Assembly (NCBI GenBank): GCA_017469685.1
Contig: JAFUFW010000068.1
Coordinates: 1 to 39,474, forward strand
Length of the DNA stretch: 39,474 nt
Source: Bacteroidaceae bacterium
GTDB taxonomy: Bacteria; Bacteroidota; Bacteroidia; Bacteroidales; Bacteroidaceae
Direction: 5' to 3'
In this document: positions 17,752 to 26,326 of the stretch, piece by piece
How the letters are laid out: every line of letters starts with the position of its first letter
How positions within the stretch are numbered: the first letter of the stretch is position 1
Translations under genes and position numbers: made by a program
Notes under the pieces: model-generated
The model's input: the letters and a program-made list of their open reading frames with translations, nothing else
Told to the model about the DNA's origin: nothing
Database searches by the model: none

Positions 17752-18417
17752 CTACATCGTCATGGCGCGTAAAACTATCGCTACCAATGATAGGGTGAGA
17801 GCAGATAAGAGTAGCAGAGCTTGGGCGCGTGAGAAAATAAGAGCGCCAACAGAGGCGTGAAGAACATTAACCGAAGCTTTTTGGAAATAATAATAAGCGG
17901 CGTAAGCCACAGCGATGCCGAAGAGCACTCCAACAAGAATATCGCCTGGATAATGCAGGCCGAGATAGATACGGGAATAGCTGGTGAGAGCTGCCCATAC
18001 GAAAAGAGTAGCGCCGACGAGACGACGACGGAAGACGAGGGAAGAGAAGGTGGCCACGCCGAAAGAGTTTGCCGAGTGACTTGAAAAGAAACCAAAAGCA
18101 CCACCACGTCGCCCATTGACAAGGTCAACGAGACCGAGGAGCGCAGGCTCGTGGCTTGGACGCAAACGGGCAAAAAGCGGTTTGCAGATTGTACTGGCTG
18201 TCTGGTCGCAGACAATGATGACGAGCGCGAAAACTACAGCAAATAGTAGAAATAACAGGACTCCCTTTCTGATGTGACGTACGGAATTGAAAAGAACAAT
18301 GAACAAGGACAATGCGAGCAACGGCAACCATGTGGATGTCCGTGTAACAAGTAGAATACAATTGTCCAATAATACTGAGTCGCTGCCGTTGAGTAGCAGT
18401 AGAAGTTGGCTGTCCAT
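17752..18417 (-). CDS. PAP2-family membrane phosphatase
   Basis: A 221-residue integral inner-membrane phosphatase with about five or six predicted helices. The three PAP2 signature blocks are all present: KPLFARLRP (KxxxxxxRP), SSHSANSF (PSGH block, here beginning SSH) and SRIYLGLHYPGD (SRxxxxxHxxxD). The catalytic histidines and aspartate are therefore kept. Members of this size in Bacteroidetes act on undecaprenyl diphosphate or on lipid-A or phosphatidylglycerol phosphates; sequence alone does not discriminate. It lies between batE and the EEP-family gene on the same strand, with a hairpin separating it from batE. Confidence 0.9.
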   Translation of the reverse strand: MDSQLLLLLNGSDSVLLDNCILLVTRTSTWLPLLALSLFIVLFNSVRHIRKGVLLFLLFAVVFALVIIVCDQTASTICKPLFARLRPSHEPALLGLVDLVNGRRGGAFGFFSSHSANSFGVATFSSLVFRRRLVGATLFVWAALTSYSRIYLGLHYPGDILVGVLFGIAVAYAAYYYFQKASVNVLHASVGALIFSRAQALLLLSALTLSLVAIVLRAMTM

Positions 18418-18443
18418 TGTAAGTTGGGTGTTGACAAAGGCTA

Positions 18444-18469
18444 CCCCACTCTCTCTTGAAGAGGTGGGG
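18444..18469 (-). terminator. Hairpin between batE and the PAP2 gene
   Basis: CCCCAC (18444-18449) pairs with GTGGGG (18464-18469), and an inner CTCT/AGAG pair with a 3-base bulge extends the stem. It lies just past the batE stop in the direction of transcription. No long T-run follows, so it may be an imperfect terminator or an RNA-processing stem. Confidence 0.4.
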
Positions 18470-18489
18470 AGATATGTGATTACTTGGGT

Positions 18490-19278
18490 TTATATGATTT
18501 CTAACTGGTTGCGGGGAATCCAGCCTTGTTTTCCGTCGGTTAGCTGTATTTCAACATAGTCTTTCATACTATTGTCACGGATGTCGACATGGGTTCCCTG
18601 GTGAAGGATGAAGAGATCTGTGCCAGCAGCTGCGGGGGTACTTTTTACAACCACAGAGGGCGTCATTATGATAGCGCCAGTCCGGCTGTTCATGTGAGAG
18701 CGTTGTGTGAAAGCGGCGATGTTGGCAAAGAAGGTGATTAGGAACAGAATTATAGCGAGAACAAACGATGCCTTTTTGGCGGCAAGGCTTGGCAGGAAGA
18801 GGTAAAGGGCGAGGCCGAGGAGAGCGAGGATGAAGGACACGATAGCTATCTGTGCCCAACGAGTAATGCTAAGGGAGAGGACTATAGAGTGAAATATCTT
18901 GGCGAAAAACATCTCTGAAGCCGGCACAACCTTATCTATAGTCTTGGCACGAGCTATGTCGAGATTGAAGCGTGCGTCCTTGTGCGATGGGTCGTAAAGA
19001 AGTGCTCGCTCATAATAGAGAATGGCCTGAGCTATTGAGTCCTGACGATAGAAGCAGTTGCCGATGTTGTAGAAGATCTGCGGACTCGGGCCGAGTGAAT
19101 CGGTGAGCTGACGGTAAAGGGCTGCTGCCTCAGCAAAATGTTCGTTGGCGTAGGCTGAGTCAGCAAGGGCTTTGCAGACTTCGATGACAGGGGCTGTTGT
19201 TGTGCTGTCAGTATTCGTCTGTGCCTTCGCAAGACTGCTGAAGGCACAGAATATTAGGACAAAAATGTTTCTTGACAT
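18490..19278 (-). CDS. batE: BatE: TPR and SH3-like protein of the Bat cluster
   Basis: A 262-residue membrane protein. I start it at ATG 19278 (MSRNIFVLIFCAFSSLAKAQ), which gives a clean signal peptide; the open frame extends 73 codons further upstream but encodes no conserved sequence. Residues about 30-120 hold tetratricopeptide repeats (ADSAYANEHFAEAAALYRQL, FYNIGNCFYRQDSIAQAILYYERAL). Two membrane helices follow (AQIAIVSFILALLGLALYLF and SFVLAIILFLITFFANIAAF). The C-terminus is a bacterial SH3-like domain (GTHVDIRDNSMKDYVEIQ, GWIPRNQLEII). This order is typical of BatE. It is the last bat gene, 97 bases after batD. A role in envelope stress or oxygen tolerance comes from the B. fragilis bat work, not from this sequence. 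Confidence 0.88.
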   Translation of the reverse strand: MSRNIFVLIFCAFSSLAKAQTNTDSTTTAPVIEVCKALADSAYANEHFAEAAALYRQLTDSLGPSPQIFYNIGNCFYRQDSIAQAILYYERALLYDPSHKDARFNLDIARAKTIDKVVPASEMFFAKIFHSIVLSLSITRWAQIAIVSFILALLGLALYLFLPSLAAKKASFVLAIILFLITFFANIAAFTQRSHMNSRTGAIIMTPSVVVKSTPAAAGTDLFILHQGTHVDIRDNSMKDYVEIQLTDGKQGWIPRNQLEII

Positions 19279-19375
19279 TGAGAAGTGAGAATAGTGAATA
19301 GAATATTGAACTAAGAATGAATGAAGAAACGTAAACGTTACATTGAAAATGCAACGGGCTCCACAATGAAATGTA

Positions 19376-21220
19376 TTAGAATGCGTCCTGCAGGCGTGTG
19401 ATGACCTGTGCTGCTTCGTTGTATATGTTCTCCATGTTTGCTGCGGGATCACCTGGAGCGAAGCGAGCGAACTCGCATTCGTCGAGCGTTTGGACAAACA
19501 GGGATATTATTTCAGGTTGGACATTCTTCTGTTGTAGCTGCTGTGTCACGTTGTCTTTCGTGAGTTGTGCCGTAGGAATATTCAGCTTGTCTGCCACGTA
19601 TCCCCAGAGAGCTCTCATTGCCTCATCGTAGAACGCCTCGGGTTTGTTTTGCTGTAATATGCGGCGTGCTGCTTTGAGTCGGCGGTTTGCAATCTTGTTA
19701 GCCCCTTGAGTTCTGCGGCGTGCCACATCGGCATTAAGGGCAAGGCGACGACGGAAAGCAACGATGGTGGCGAAGAAGGTCAGGAATGCTGCAGCGTAAA
19801 TAGCCCAGTAGCGGCGCGAAGCAAACAACGTTGAATCGGCATTAAGATATGTGGGCTCGGAAGTCTGAATATAGCGAATGTCGGAATTGAGCAGTTGAAT
19901 ATCTTCCTTTGACAATCCTGATGAGTTGCTCGAGCGCCCAGAACCCTGTGTGACGTCAATCGTGTACGCCTCGGTCTGGAGTGTGCGGTACTGCTTGGCC
20001 TCGGGGTCGAAGTAGCAGAACTGCACAGGGGTTAAGTCATACTGCCCTTTGTGGCGCGGCACAGCGATATAGTCGAAAACAATTTTGCCAGTTGAGCCTG
20101 AAGGACCAATGCTTGTATGTTCTTCGCTCTTTGGGTCGTAGCGCTCAAAGTCCTTAGGCCAGTCGACTTGCGGAGCTTTTATGAGCTTGATATTTCCCGT
20201 GCCATTGACTGTCACGCGAAGCGTAGTGGCATCATTTGCCTTGAGACTTTGAGGCGTAAGCGTGGCGGAGATGTTGAACTTACCGACAGCTCCGGAGTAG
20301 TTTTCTGGCTTGGGTGAAGGCAGGGGTTCCACTTGAAGCGTTACTGCAGGTGCAATGACAGTCTTGCGGACTTCCTGAACCATAGAGCCGCCGCCAAAGA
20401 ATATGTCAAATGGGTCGGCCGAGCGGTTCTGCTGAACGACGGTGGCTTCGTATTTTATCTCAGGTATCGTGAGCGTGCCCGTCTGCTGTGGGAATACTAC
20501 ATATTGGCTCCAGACGACGGTGCCATAGTTCTTGCCGTTGTAATGTTCCATCTTCAACTCAGGCTGACGCTGGCGGTTTAGTTCCTGAACATGGAATCCA
20601 TCGAGTTCGGGCATCTTTCCTTCGAGGCTCGAGACGTTGACGAGCGTGTAGAGCTTGTATGTAAGCAGGACGGCTTCTTGCTCAAATACTTTCCGCTTTG
20701 AAGCAGTTACGGCTATAAACAAATCCTTACCAGTAATCTTGTCGCCAACGTTCTGGGTGTGCATCCGGTCCGCTTGTGTGCCTGAATGTGCCGCGCCTGT
20801 CTGACTTTGTTGTGAAGCGCCTTTAGATGAAGATCCTGCTGGCAGGATGGAGAACGCTGGCGAAGCTGATTTGTAGGTCTTGCCGCCCGACGTGACTGTT
20901 GCTGCTGGCACATGATAAGATCCAGCGGTATGCGCGCTTAGTGTATAGGTAAATGTTGTGCTTGACGAAGAGGTGGTCTTGCCGTTGACCATTGAATAGC
21001 TCGACGAGCGGCTTGTGGATGGACCGAAATCAACCGTCACGCCCTGGAACTCGCCGACACTGAAATCATCAATATCCTGAGTGTTCACAACATATGATAC
21101 GCGAAAGCGGTCGCCTTCAACGACCTCTGAAGGAGCTTGCACCCGCACGTTTACCTGCGCCGTGAGTGTGCGTATCACCATCAATAATGAAAAGAGAATT
21201 ACAATTCTGTTCTTTTTCAT
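19376..21220 (-). CDS. batD: BatD protein
   Basis: A 614-residue BatD-family protein. It has a signal peptide (MKKNRIVILFSLLMVIRTLTAQ), followed by repeated beta-sandwich domains facing the periplasm (VNVRVQAPSEVVEGDRFRVS, KDLFIAVTASKRKVFEQEAV, then PENYSGAVGKFNISATL). A single membrane helix follows at about residue 475-490 (YWAIYAAAFLTFFATIVAF). A cytoplasmic alpha-helical tail of roughly 120 residues ends the protein. A Ser/Gln-rich stretch (SSSKGASQQSQTG) separates the first two domains. It lies between the batB-batC fusion and batE on the same strand and is expected to act with the VWA proteins BatA and BatB in a membrane complex energised by MoxR. Confidence 0.92.
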   Translation of the reverse strand: MKKNRIVILFSLLMVIRTLTAQVNVRVQAPSEVVEGDRFRVSYVVNTQDIDDFSVGEFQGVTVDFGPSTSRSSSYSMVNGKTTSSSSTTFTYTLSAHTAGSYHVPAATVTSGGKTYKSASPAFSILPAGSSSKGASQQSQTGAAHSGTQADRMHTQNVGDKITGKDLFIAVTASKRKVFEQEAVLLTYKLYTLVNVSSLEGKMPELDGFHVQELNRQRQPELKMEHYNGKNYGTVVWSQYVVFPQQTGTLTIPEIKYEATVVQQNRSADPFDIFFGGGSMVQEVRKTVIAPAVTLQVEPLPSPKPENYSGAVGKFNISATLTPQSLKANDATTLRVTVNGTGNIKLIKAPQVDWPKDFERYDPKSEEHTSIGPSGSTGKIVFDYIAVPRHKGQYDLTPVQFCYFDPEAKQYRTLQTEAYTIDVTQGSGRSSNSSGLSKEDIQLLNSDIRYIQTSEPTYLNADSTLFASRRYWAIYAAAFLTFFATIVAFRRRLALNADVARRRTQGANKIANRRLKAARRILQQNKPEAFYDEAMRALWGYVADKLNIPTAQLTKDNVTQQLQQKNVQPEIISLFVQTLDECEFARFAPGDPAANMENIYNEAAQVITRLQDAF

Positions 21221-21359
21221 CTTTTATCTCTATCCTTTAATCATTATCTAAATTATCCATCCAACGTTCAGCTGTTAGCTGCCTATGCTGAGGAGTTCGG
21301 CTTAAGGCCGTCGCGTCACAATGACATTCAGTCATCAATAAGACGTTATTCTCCTCTCT

Positions 21360-23102
21360 TTACCATTGTTTCTCGAGCTGCCGCCGCTGCGGGCGCTGCT
21401 GAGCCTTGTTGACCTTGTCTTGTGTCTGCTTCTCTTCTTGCTGAGCAGCTTGCAAGAGCTGCTCAGCATTCTCTTTCGACATCTTTGGCTGTTCGGGCTG
21501 CTGCTGCTCTTGTTGCTGGTCTTGCTGTTGCTTCTGCTGCTGTTGTTCTTGTTTTTGTTGTTCTTGCTTCTGCTTGTCCTGGCCTTGTTGGTTGTCTTGT
21601 CCGCCTTGGTCATCCTGGCTCTGATTCTTCAGCTGATGCAGACATAGCGCGAGGTTATAGCGCGTCTCATCGTCCTTCGGATTTCGTCGAAGGGCGTTCT
21701 GGTAGCACTGAATAGCTTCTTTGAACTGCTTTTGACTCTGAAGTATTACACCCATATTGTGGTATGCCTGAGCTGCACGCAACTTTTCAGTCTGCATTCG
21801 GGCTGCTGTCTCGAAACTCTGCATCGCCTCTTTCGGCTGTCCCTGCATCAGTTGAGCATTACCAAGATTATAGTGTGCTACAGCGTTAGAGTTATCTTTC
21901 TCTATTGCTTTTTGGTAGTTGACTTGTGCTTTTGTGTATAGGCTGTCGCGGTACTGGCGGTTGCCGTGGCGTATGAAATAGCGGTCGTTTTTCTTCTGTG
22001 CAAAGGCTTTCGAGGATGAGAAAGGTATGAGTTCCGATGCTATAGGCGAGAGGAAGAATAGCATCAGCAAGGCAGCCTTTGCAGATGGGAAGATGCTGAA
22101 GCGACTGAGAACTCGGTTGCGACGAGACAGAATCAGAGTCTCAATCAGCAGCAGAACGAGAGCCGCCCAGGCAAAATCTCTGAAATGCTCGTCGAACTCG
22201 CTATAGAGCACTGATTCTATGTCGGCTTTTGCCAGTTTATCAACGTGTTTCTGTAGGGCAGATATTGCCGACGAACTGTTGTCAACATATATATATGCCC
22301 CCCCGCCAGCCTGCGAGATGTCGCGGCACATCTGTTCGTTGAGCTTCGACACGACTGTGTTTCCGGCATTATCGGTAATATAGCCATTAGAGCCGCGAAT
22401 GGGAATAGGGCTGCCTTCGGGCGTTCCGATACCAAGAACGTACACTTTCATTCCGCGCTTCTGGGCTTCTGCTGCGGCGCTCTCTGCCCCACCCTCGTTG
22501 TCCTCACCGTCGGTAATGACGAAGATTGCGCGCCCCACGCCTTCCTGTTGGGTGAAACTGTGGGATGCCAGTTCTATAGCCCGGGCGATGTCGGTGCCTT
22601 GAACATTGACCATAGCTGGTGAAATGTTGTCAAGGAACATCTTGGCAGAGACATAATCAGACGTGATAGGCAACTGCGTAAAGGCATCTCCGGCATAAAC
22701 TATGAGACCGATCTTGTCGTCGGTCATATCGTCGACGAGGCTGCTGATGAGCAGCTTCGCTTTGTCGAGACGGCTTGGCGAAACGTCGGTGGCAAGCATC
22801 GAATTTGACACGTCGAGCGCCACAATAGCCTCTATGCCCCTGCGCTTGCGGGTGTCAATTTTAGTTCCATACTGAGGACGTGCCAGGCAGACAATCATCA
22901 TGCCGAAGGCCGACAGCAGGAGCCAGAACTTCAGTTCGCGTCGCCAAAGTGATACATCAGGCATGAGAGGCTTCAAGAGTTGTGTCTCTCCAAAGGCTCG
23001 TAGGCGTCGTGCCCTCCGATAGTTTGTCAAATAGTGCAGAAGTGCCATCACTGGCAGAAGGGCCAGTGTATACAGATAGAAAGGATTTTCGAATCTAAAC
23101 AT
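21360..23102 (-). CDS. Fused BatB-BatC (VWA plus TPR protein)
   Basis: A 580-residue protein combining two usually separate Bat proteins. Residues 1-330 are BatB: two N-terminal helices (about 8-25 and 59-74), a von Willebrand A domain with metal-site motif DVSNS (97-101), Thr170 and Asp198 in ITDGED, and a C-terminal helix (310-325). Residues 336-369 form a signal-peptide-like segment ending AFAQ. Residues 370-490 are TPR repeats of the BatC type (HGNRQYRDSLYTKAQVNYQK, VAHYNLGNAQLMQGQPKEAM, AYHNMGVILQSQKQFKEAI). Residues 491-540 are nearly all Gln, Asp, Lys and Glu. No stop separates the halves. It lies 20 bases after batA. Confidence 0.9.
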   Translation of the reverse strand: MFRFENPFYLYTLALLPVMALLHYLTNYRRARRLRAFGETQLLKPLMPDVSLWRRELKFWLLLSAFGMMIVCLARPQYGTKIDTRKRRGIEAIVALDVSNSMLATDVSPSRLDKAKLLISSLVDDMTDDKIGLIVYAGDAFTQLPITSDYVSAKMFLDNISPAMVNVQGTDIARAIELASHSFTQQEGVGRAIFVITDGEDNEGGAESAAAEAQKRGMKVYVLGIGTPEGSPIPIRGSNGYITDNAGNTVVSKLNEQMCRDISQAGGGAYIYVDNSSSAISALQKHVDKLAKADIESVLYSEFDEHFRDFAWAALVLLLIETLILSRRNRVLSRFSIFPSAKAALLMLFFLSPIASELIPFSSSKAFAQKKNDRYFIRHGNRQYRDSLYTKAQVNYQKAIEKDNSNAVAHYNLGNAQLMQGQPKEAMQSFETAARMQTEKLRAAQAYHNMGVILQSQKQFKEAIQCYQNALRRNPKDDETRYNLALCLHQLKNQSQDDQGGQDNQQGQDKQKQEQQKQEQQQQKQQQDQQQEQQQPEQPKMSKENAEQLLQAAQQEEKQTQDKVNKAQQRPQRRQLEKQW

Positions 23103-23122
23103 TTTGTTTTTGCAATTAATTG

Positions 23123-24130
23123 CTAAGGTATGTTCTTAAGCAAGGTTTCGCGTAGCAACAGCTCGATCAGGAGTAAAAGGCAGGCCGCGAGTGCGAATGG
23201 TGCGAATGCCTCAAAGCGTTTGGAATACTCCTTGACATTCATCTTCGTCTTCTCAAGCTTGTCAATCTGTTGATATACCTCACGGAGTTTATTATTGTTC
23301 GTGGCCCTATAAAACTCAGCGTTGGTGGAGGCAGCTATCGACGCCAGTGTCTTGCTGTCAATCTCAACAGGGATGTTGACGTATTCTATATGCCCTCCAA
23401 CGGGATAAGGGTAACGAGCTGTACCATTAGTTCCGACACCAATGGTATAAATTCTTATACCAAAACTCTTTGCAATCTCAGCCGCTGTTAGCGGGGAAAT
23501 ATCCCCGGCATTGTTTGAACCATCGGTCAGCAAGATAATCACCTTGGATTTGGCCTTCGAATCCTTGAGTCTCGTCACGGCATTAGCCAGCCCCATGCCA
23601 ATTGCTGTGCCGTCGTCCATCAGACCTCGCTGGACCATGTCGCAGCTAAGGCTCCCCATCATGTTAAGCAACACTGCGTGGTCTGTTGTCATGGGGCATT
23701 GTGTGAACGACTCACCGGCAAATATTGTAAGGCCTATATTGTCGTTGGGACGGCCTGAAATAAACTCCGAAGCCACCTTCTTTGCCGCTTCTATTCTATT
23801 GGGCTTCAAGTCTTCGGCGAGCATTGATGTGGATATGTCGACGCAGAGCATAATGTCGATCCCCTCGACAGTGCGGTCGCTCCATGAATTACTTGTTTGT
23901 GGGCGGCACAGAACGATGACAATCATCACGTAAGCCAGCACTCGTAGTAGGAAGGGAGCGTGAACAAGATATTGGCGGAAAGTCTTCGGAGCATCCTTGT
24001 ATGCCAGGGTCGATGACATTTGCAGCGAAGGGGCATTGTCGCCGCTTTTGAGCAGATACCAAAGGATATATGGTATCAGCAGCGTAAGCAATAGAAGGTA
24101 ATATGGATTTGCTAATTGCATATTGGGCAT
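23123..24130 (-). CDS. batA: BatA: membrane-anchored von Willebrand A protein
   Basis: A 335-residue inner-membrane VWA protein. Two N-terminal helices (YYLLLLTLLIPYILWYLL and RVLAYVMIVIVLC) precede the VWA domain, which has the metal-site motif DISTS (98-102), a Thr in DDGTAIG and an Asp in LLTDGSNNAGD. A C-terminal helix (FAPFALAACLLLLIELLL) closes it. This is the usual BatA design, placing the VWA domain on one face of the membrane between helices. The metal-site residues are intact. An alternative start three codons later (MQLANPYY) is equally plausible. Spacing is 8 bases from the DUF4381-like gene before it and 20 to the batB-batC fusion after it, so these genes are clearly one operon. 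Confidence 0.93.
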   Translation of the reverse strand: MPNMQLANPYYLLLLTLLIPYILWYLLKSGDNAPSLQMSSTLAYKDAPKTFRQYLVHAPFLLRVLAYVMIVIVLCRPQTSNSWSDRTVEGIDIMLCVDISTSMLAEDLKPNRIEAAKKVASEFISGRPNDNIGLTIFAGESFTQCPMTTDHAVLLNMMGSLSCDMVQRGLMDDGTAIGMGLANAVTRLKDSKAKSKVIILLTDGSNNAGDISPLTAAEIAKSFGIRIYTIGVGTNGTARYPYPVGGHIEYVNIPVEIDSKTLASIAASTNAEFYRATNNNKLREVYQQIDKLEKTKMNVKEYSKRFEAFAPFALAACLLLLIELLLRETLLKNIP

Positions 24131-24138
24131 TTCAACAG

Positions 24139-25230
24139 TCAGTGTACTAAGTCAATTATGAAGTAGAGAGCAACCACTGCGAGGACAAAGGCCGCTACAG
24201 CACATACACCCATGATAATCTTCATGGTCAGTGATCGCGAACGGCTTTGCTTTACTTCCTCGGGAACAATGATTTCCTCCTCTGGGGCATTCGGGTCGAT
24301 CTCGAGTTTCGTCTGGTTGATAAAATCTATTGCGCAGACGAGATTTGCATCGTTCTCGTTGATCATCGTGGAGTACTTTGCGAATTTTACGAGGTCAGCC
24401 GTCTCGAAGAGTGAGCGTAGCTCGCGCAAGCCTTCTTCGTCGCGCTCCTCCAGCAAGCGTTGGATTATCTCGTTCGAGGTCATCTCCATGGCGTTGAACC
24501 CATAACGCTCGTGGATATAGTTGCGGAGCGTATCTGTCAGTTCAGTGTAGTACTCCTTGCTATTCTCTTCGGTCCATTTGCGCTCGCTCTTAATGCGCTC
24601 TATTTCCTGCATGGCAACTTCGTGTGCGGGCATTTTGCGCTTACGACGTATGAATCGAATAAGCGGACGATTTTCACGCCAATGACCGTAGAGCCAGAGC
24701 AAGAGCAATGCCAACAATTGGTTGACGGCTATGAGCCAAATAACTGGCTTCCAGTCGTCCCACGAGAATGGGTTGCGTTGTATGTCTTTGTTGGGAAAGA
24801 ACTGGTCAAGATGTAGCGTATCAACATCCATCGTCAATACTTTTAAAGCCAGGGGCTTAGATTGAATCCGTTCGCCGTCTACTTCAGCTTCAAAAGGTGG
24901 AATTAGGACGAATGCAGAGTCCCAGGCAGTGATGGCGTAGCGATCTACTATTTGCTTCCGCCTCCCTTCGTCGAGCTCAATAGTGTCTGACCCAAGTCGT
25001 TCCACGACTTCAACCACATCGGCGAGCATTAGCCCCGGTTGCAACTCTGGCATGCGAAGCTTCTGCTTGGCGTCGCACGTCAGGTCGAGCGTGAGCTCAC
25101 GCTGCTCGCCAATAAGCATCAGCAACGTGTCGATGTGGGCATCGAAGATGACTTGTGCGCCGGCTGCCGAGGGCAGAATGGCTAATATAGTAAAGAATAG
25201 TTTCTTTAACATATTTTGTTGCTTAATCAT
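24139..25230 (-). CDS. DUF4381-like membrane protein of the Bat operon
   Basis: A 363-residue protein with a signal peptide (KKLFFTILAILPSAAGAQ), a periplasmic domain of about 135 residues, a membrane helix (PVIWLIAVNQLLALLLLWLY), a cytoplasmic charged helical region (EIERIKSERKWTEENSKEYY, LRNYIHERYGFNAMEMTSNE) and a final C-terminal helix (IIMGVCAVAAFVLAVVALYFIID). The central segment matches the pattern of DUF4381 proteins that sit between the DUF58 gene and batA in many Bacteroidetes Bat clusters. No enzyme motifs are visible. It is likely a structural or assembly partner of the VWA proteins; that is inference from context. Confidence 0.8.
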   Translation of the reverse strand: MIKQQNMLKKLFFTILAILPSAAGAQVIFDAHIDTLLMLIGEQRELTLDLTCDAKQKLRMPELQPGLMLADVVEVVERLGSDTIELDEGRRKQIVDRYAITAWDSAFVLIPPFEAEVDGERIQSKPLALKVLTMDVDTLHLDQFFPNKDIQRNPFSWDDWKPVIWLIAVNQLLALLLLWLYGHWRENRPLIRFIRRKRKMPAHEVAMQEIERIKSERKWTEENSKEYYTELTDTLRNYIHERYGFNAMEMTSNEIIQRLLEERDEEGLRELRSLFETADLVKFAKYSTMINENDANLVCAIDFINQTKLEIDPNAPEEEIIVPEEVKQSRSRSLTMKIIMGVCAVAAFVLAVVALYFIIDLVH

Positions 25231-25299
25231 CAGTGAATAACTTAAACTCTATTCGGTAACAATCCTCACAGCCAGGCGGCAGGAGAATGATAGAAATAG

Positions 25300-26169
25300 T
25301 CAAGACCGCTGTGCGAACAGGCTGCGAAGCGCAACGACATAGTCCTGGTCTGTCCTCACGCTTACGTGGTCGACGTTGCTTCTCGTGAAAGTGTCAGACA
25401 GAGCATTTTGGCTGTCGTGCCACCAGCGGGCATGTGCATTGCGCACTCGAGAGCTTGAGGAATCTATCCATTGCAGGTGTCCGGTCTCGGCATCGCGGAC
25501 GCGGATGAGGCCTACGTTGGGCAACTCAGCAATACGGCGGTCGTAGACCTGAATGGCTACGACATCGTGTTTGCGGTTGGCTATCGTCAGCGCCTGTCGG
25601 AAATCTCCCTCGTCAATGAAATCGCTGAGCAAGAAGCAGGTGCAGCGTCGCTTTATAACCTGCGTGAGATATTCCACTGCCATCTTGATGTCGGTGCGTG
25701 AGCTTTCGGGCTTAAATTCAAGCAGTTCGCGAATGATGTAGAGAATGTGTTTGCGACCTTTCTTCGGAGGAATGAACTTCTCAATGCGGTCGGAGAAAAA
25801 CACTACGCCTATCTTGTCGTTGTTCTGAATAGCACTGAAAGCGAGCGTGGCAGCAATCTCGGTCACCAGCTCTCGCTTGGTCTGAACGGCTGTGCCGAAA
25901 TCGTGGCTTGCACTGACGTCGACCAAGAGCATCACCGTGAGTTCACGCTCTTCCTCAAACACCTTCACGTAGGGCTTATTGAAGCGGGCTGTGACGTTCC
26001 ATTCAATGTCGCGAATGTCATCGCCATAGGTGTATTCACGCACTTCACTGAAAGCCATTCCGCGCCCCTTGAAGGCAGAATGGTACTCGCCGGCGAAGAT
26101 ATTGCTTGAAAGGCCTCGTGTCTTTATCTCAATCCTTCGGACTCTTTTTAAGATATCTGATGTTTCCAC
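25300..26169 (-). CDS. DUF58 domain protein of the MoxR-Bat cluster
   Basis: A 289-residue soluble protein. It begins METSDILKRVRRIEIKTRGL and contains the DUF58 core FKGRGMAFSEVREYTYGDDI followed by IDW-like DIEWNVTAR. The C-terminal part has a VWA-like fold with metal-site-like DVSAS (84-88), FFSDRIEKFIPPKKG and LLSDFID. DUF58 genes are almost always paired with moxR. It is separated from moxR by element B (26197-26320), which ends only 27 bases before its start codon. The length and motif set are complete. A chaperone or scaffold role with MoxR is proposed for the family; there is no catalytic motif beyond possible metal binding. Confidence 0.92.
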   Translation of the reverse strand: METSDILKRVRRIEIKTRGLSSNIFAGEYHSAFKGRGMAFSEVREYTYGDDIRDIEWNVTARFNKPYVKVFEEERELTVMLLVDVSASHDFGTAVQTKRELVTEIAATLAFSAIQNNDKIGVVFFSDRIEKFIPPKKGRKHILYIIRELLEFKPESSRTDIKMAVEYLTQVIKRRCTCFLLSDFIDEGDFRQALTIANRKHDVVAIQVYDRRIAELPNVGLIRVRDAETGHLQWIDSSSSRVRNAHARWWHDSQNALSDTFTRSNVDHVSVRTDQDYVVALRSLFAQRS

Positions 26170-26196
26170 TGAATAATTCTAATGTATTATTTGGGG

Positions 26197-26320
26197 CCCT
26201 CTTTAGGGCTTCGCTCGAAACCCTTAAGGGTTCGGCGCATAACCCTTAAGGGTTTTGCCGATAACCCTTAAGGGTTTTGTGTAAAACCCTTGGGCCTTTT
26301 TTGCGTAGCGTTCGGGCAAC
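26197..26320 (-). repeat. Palindromic 22-bp-period array, element B, inside the moxR-bat gene run
   Basis: Three perfect AACCCTTAAGGGTT units start at 26219, 26241 and 26263, exactly 22 bases apart. Degenerate units lie one period out on both sides, in phase: 26285-26298 (AACCCTT kept) and 26197-26210 (AGGG kept). Read on the minus strand the 8-base spacers are TTACACAA, ATCGGCAA and ATGCGCCG; the middle one differs from its counterpart in element A by a single base. The upstream flank GTTGCCCG (26313-26320) and AAAAAAGG also parallels element A. It begins 6 bases after the moxR stop. It would be transcribed with the operon and could form tandem 7-bp stems with 8-base loops. Confidence 0.9.
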
Positions 26321-26326
26321 TTCTGT

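Noticed and set aside
19325-19345. Short palindrome AACGTAAACGTT between batD and batE
   Set aside because: Only 5-bp arms, single occurrence noticed, no promoter association; likely chance.
19279-19497. 73-codon upstream extension of batE
   Set aside because: It overlaps the end of batD, has no conserved sequence, and would bury the clear signal peptide that starts at 19278.
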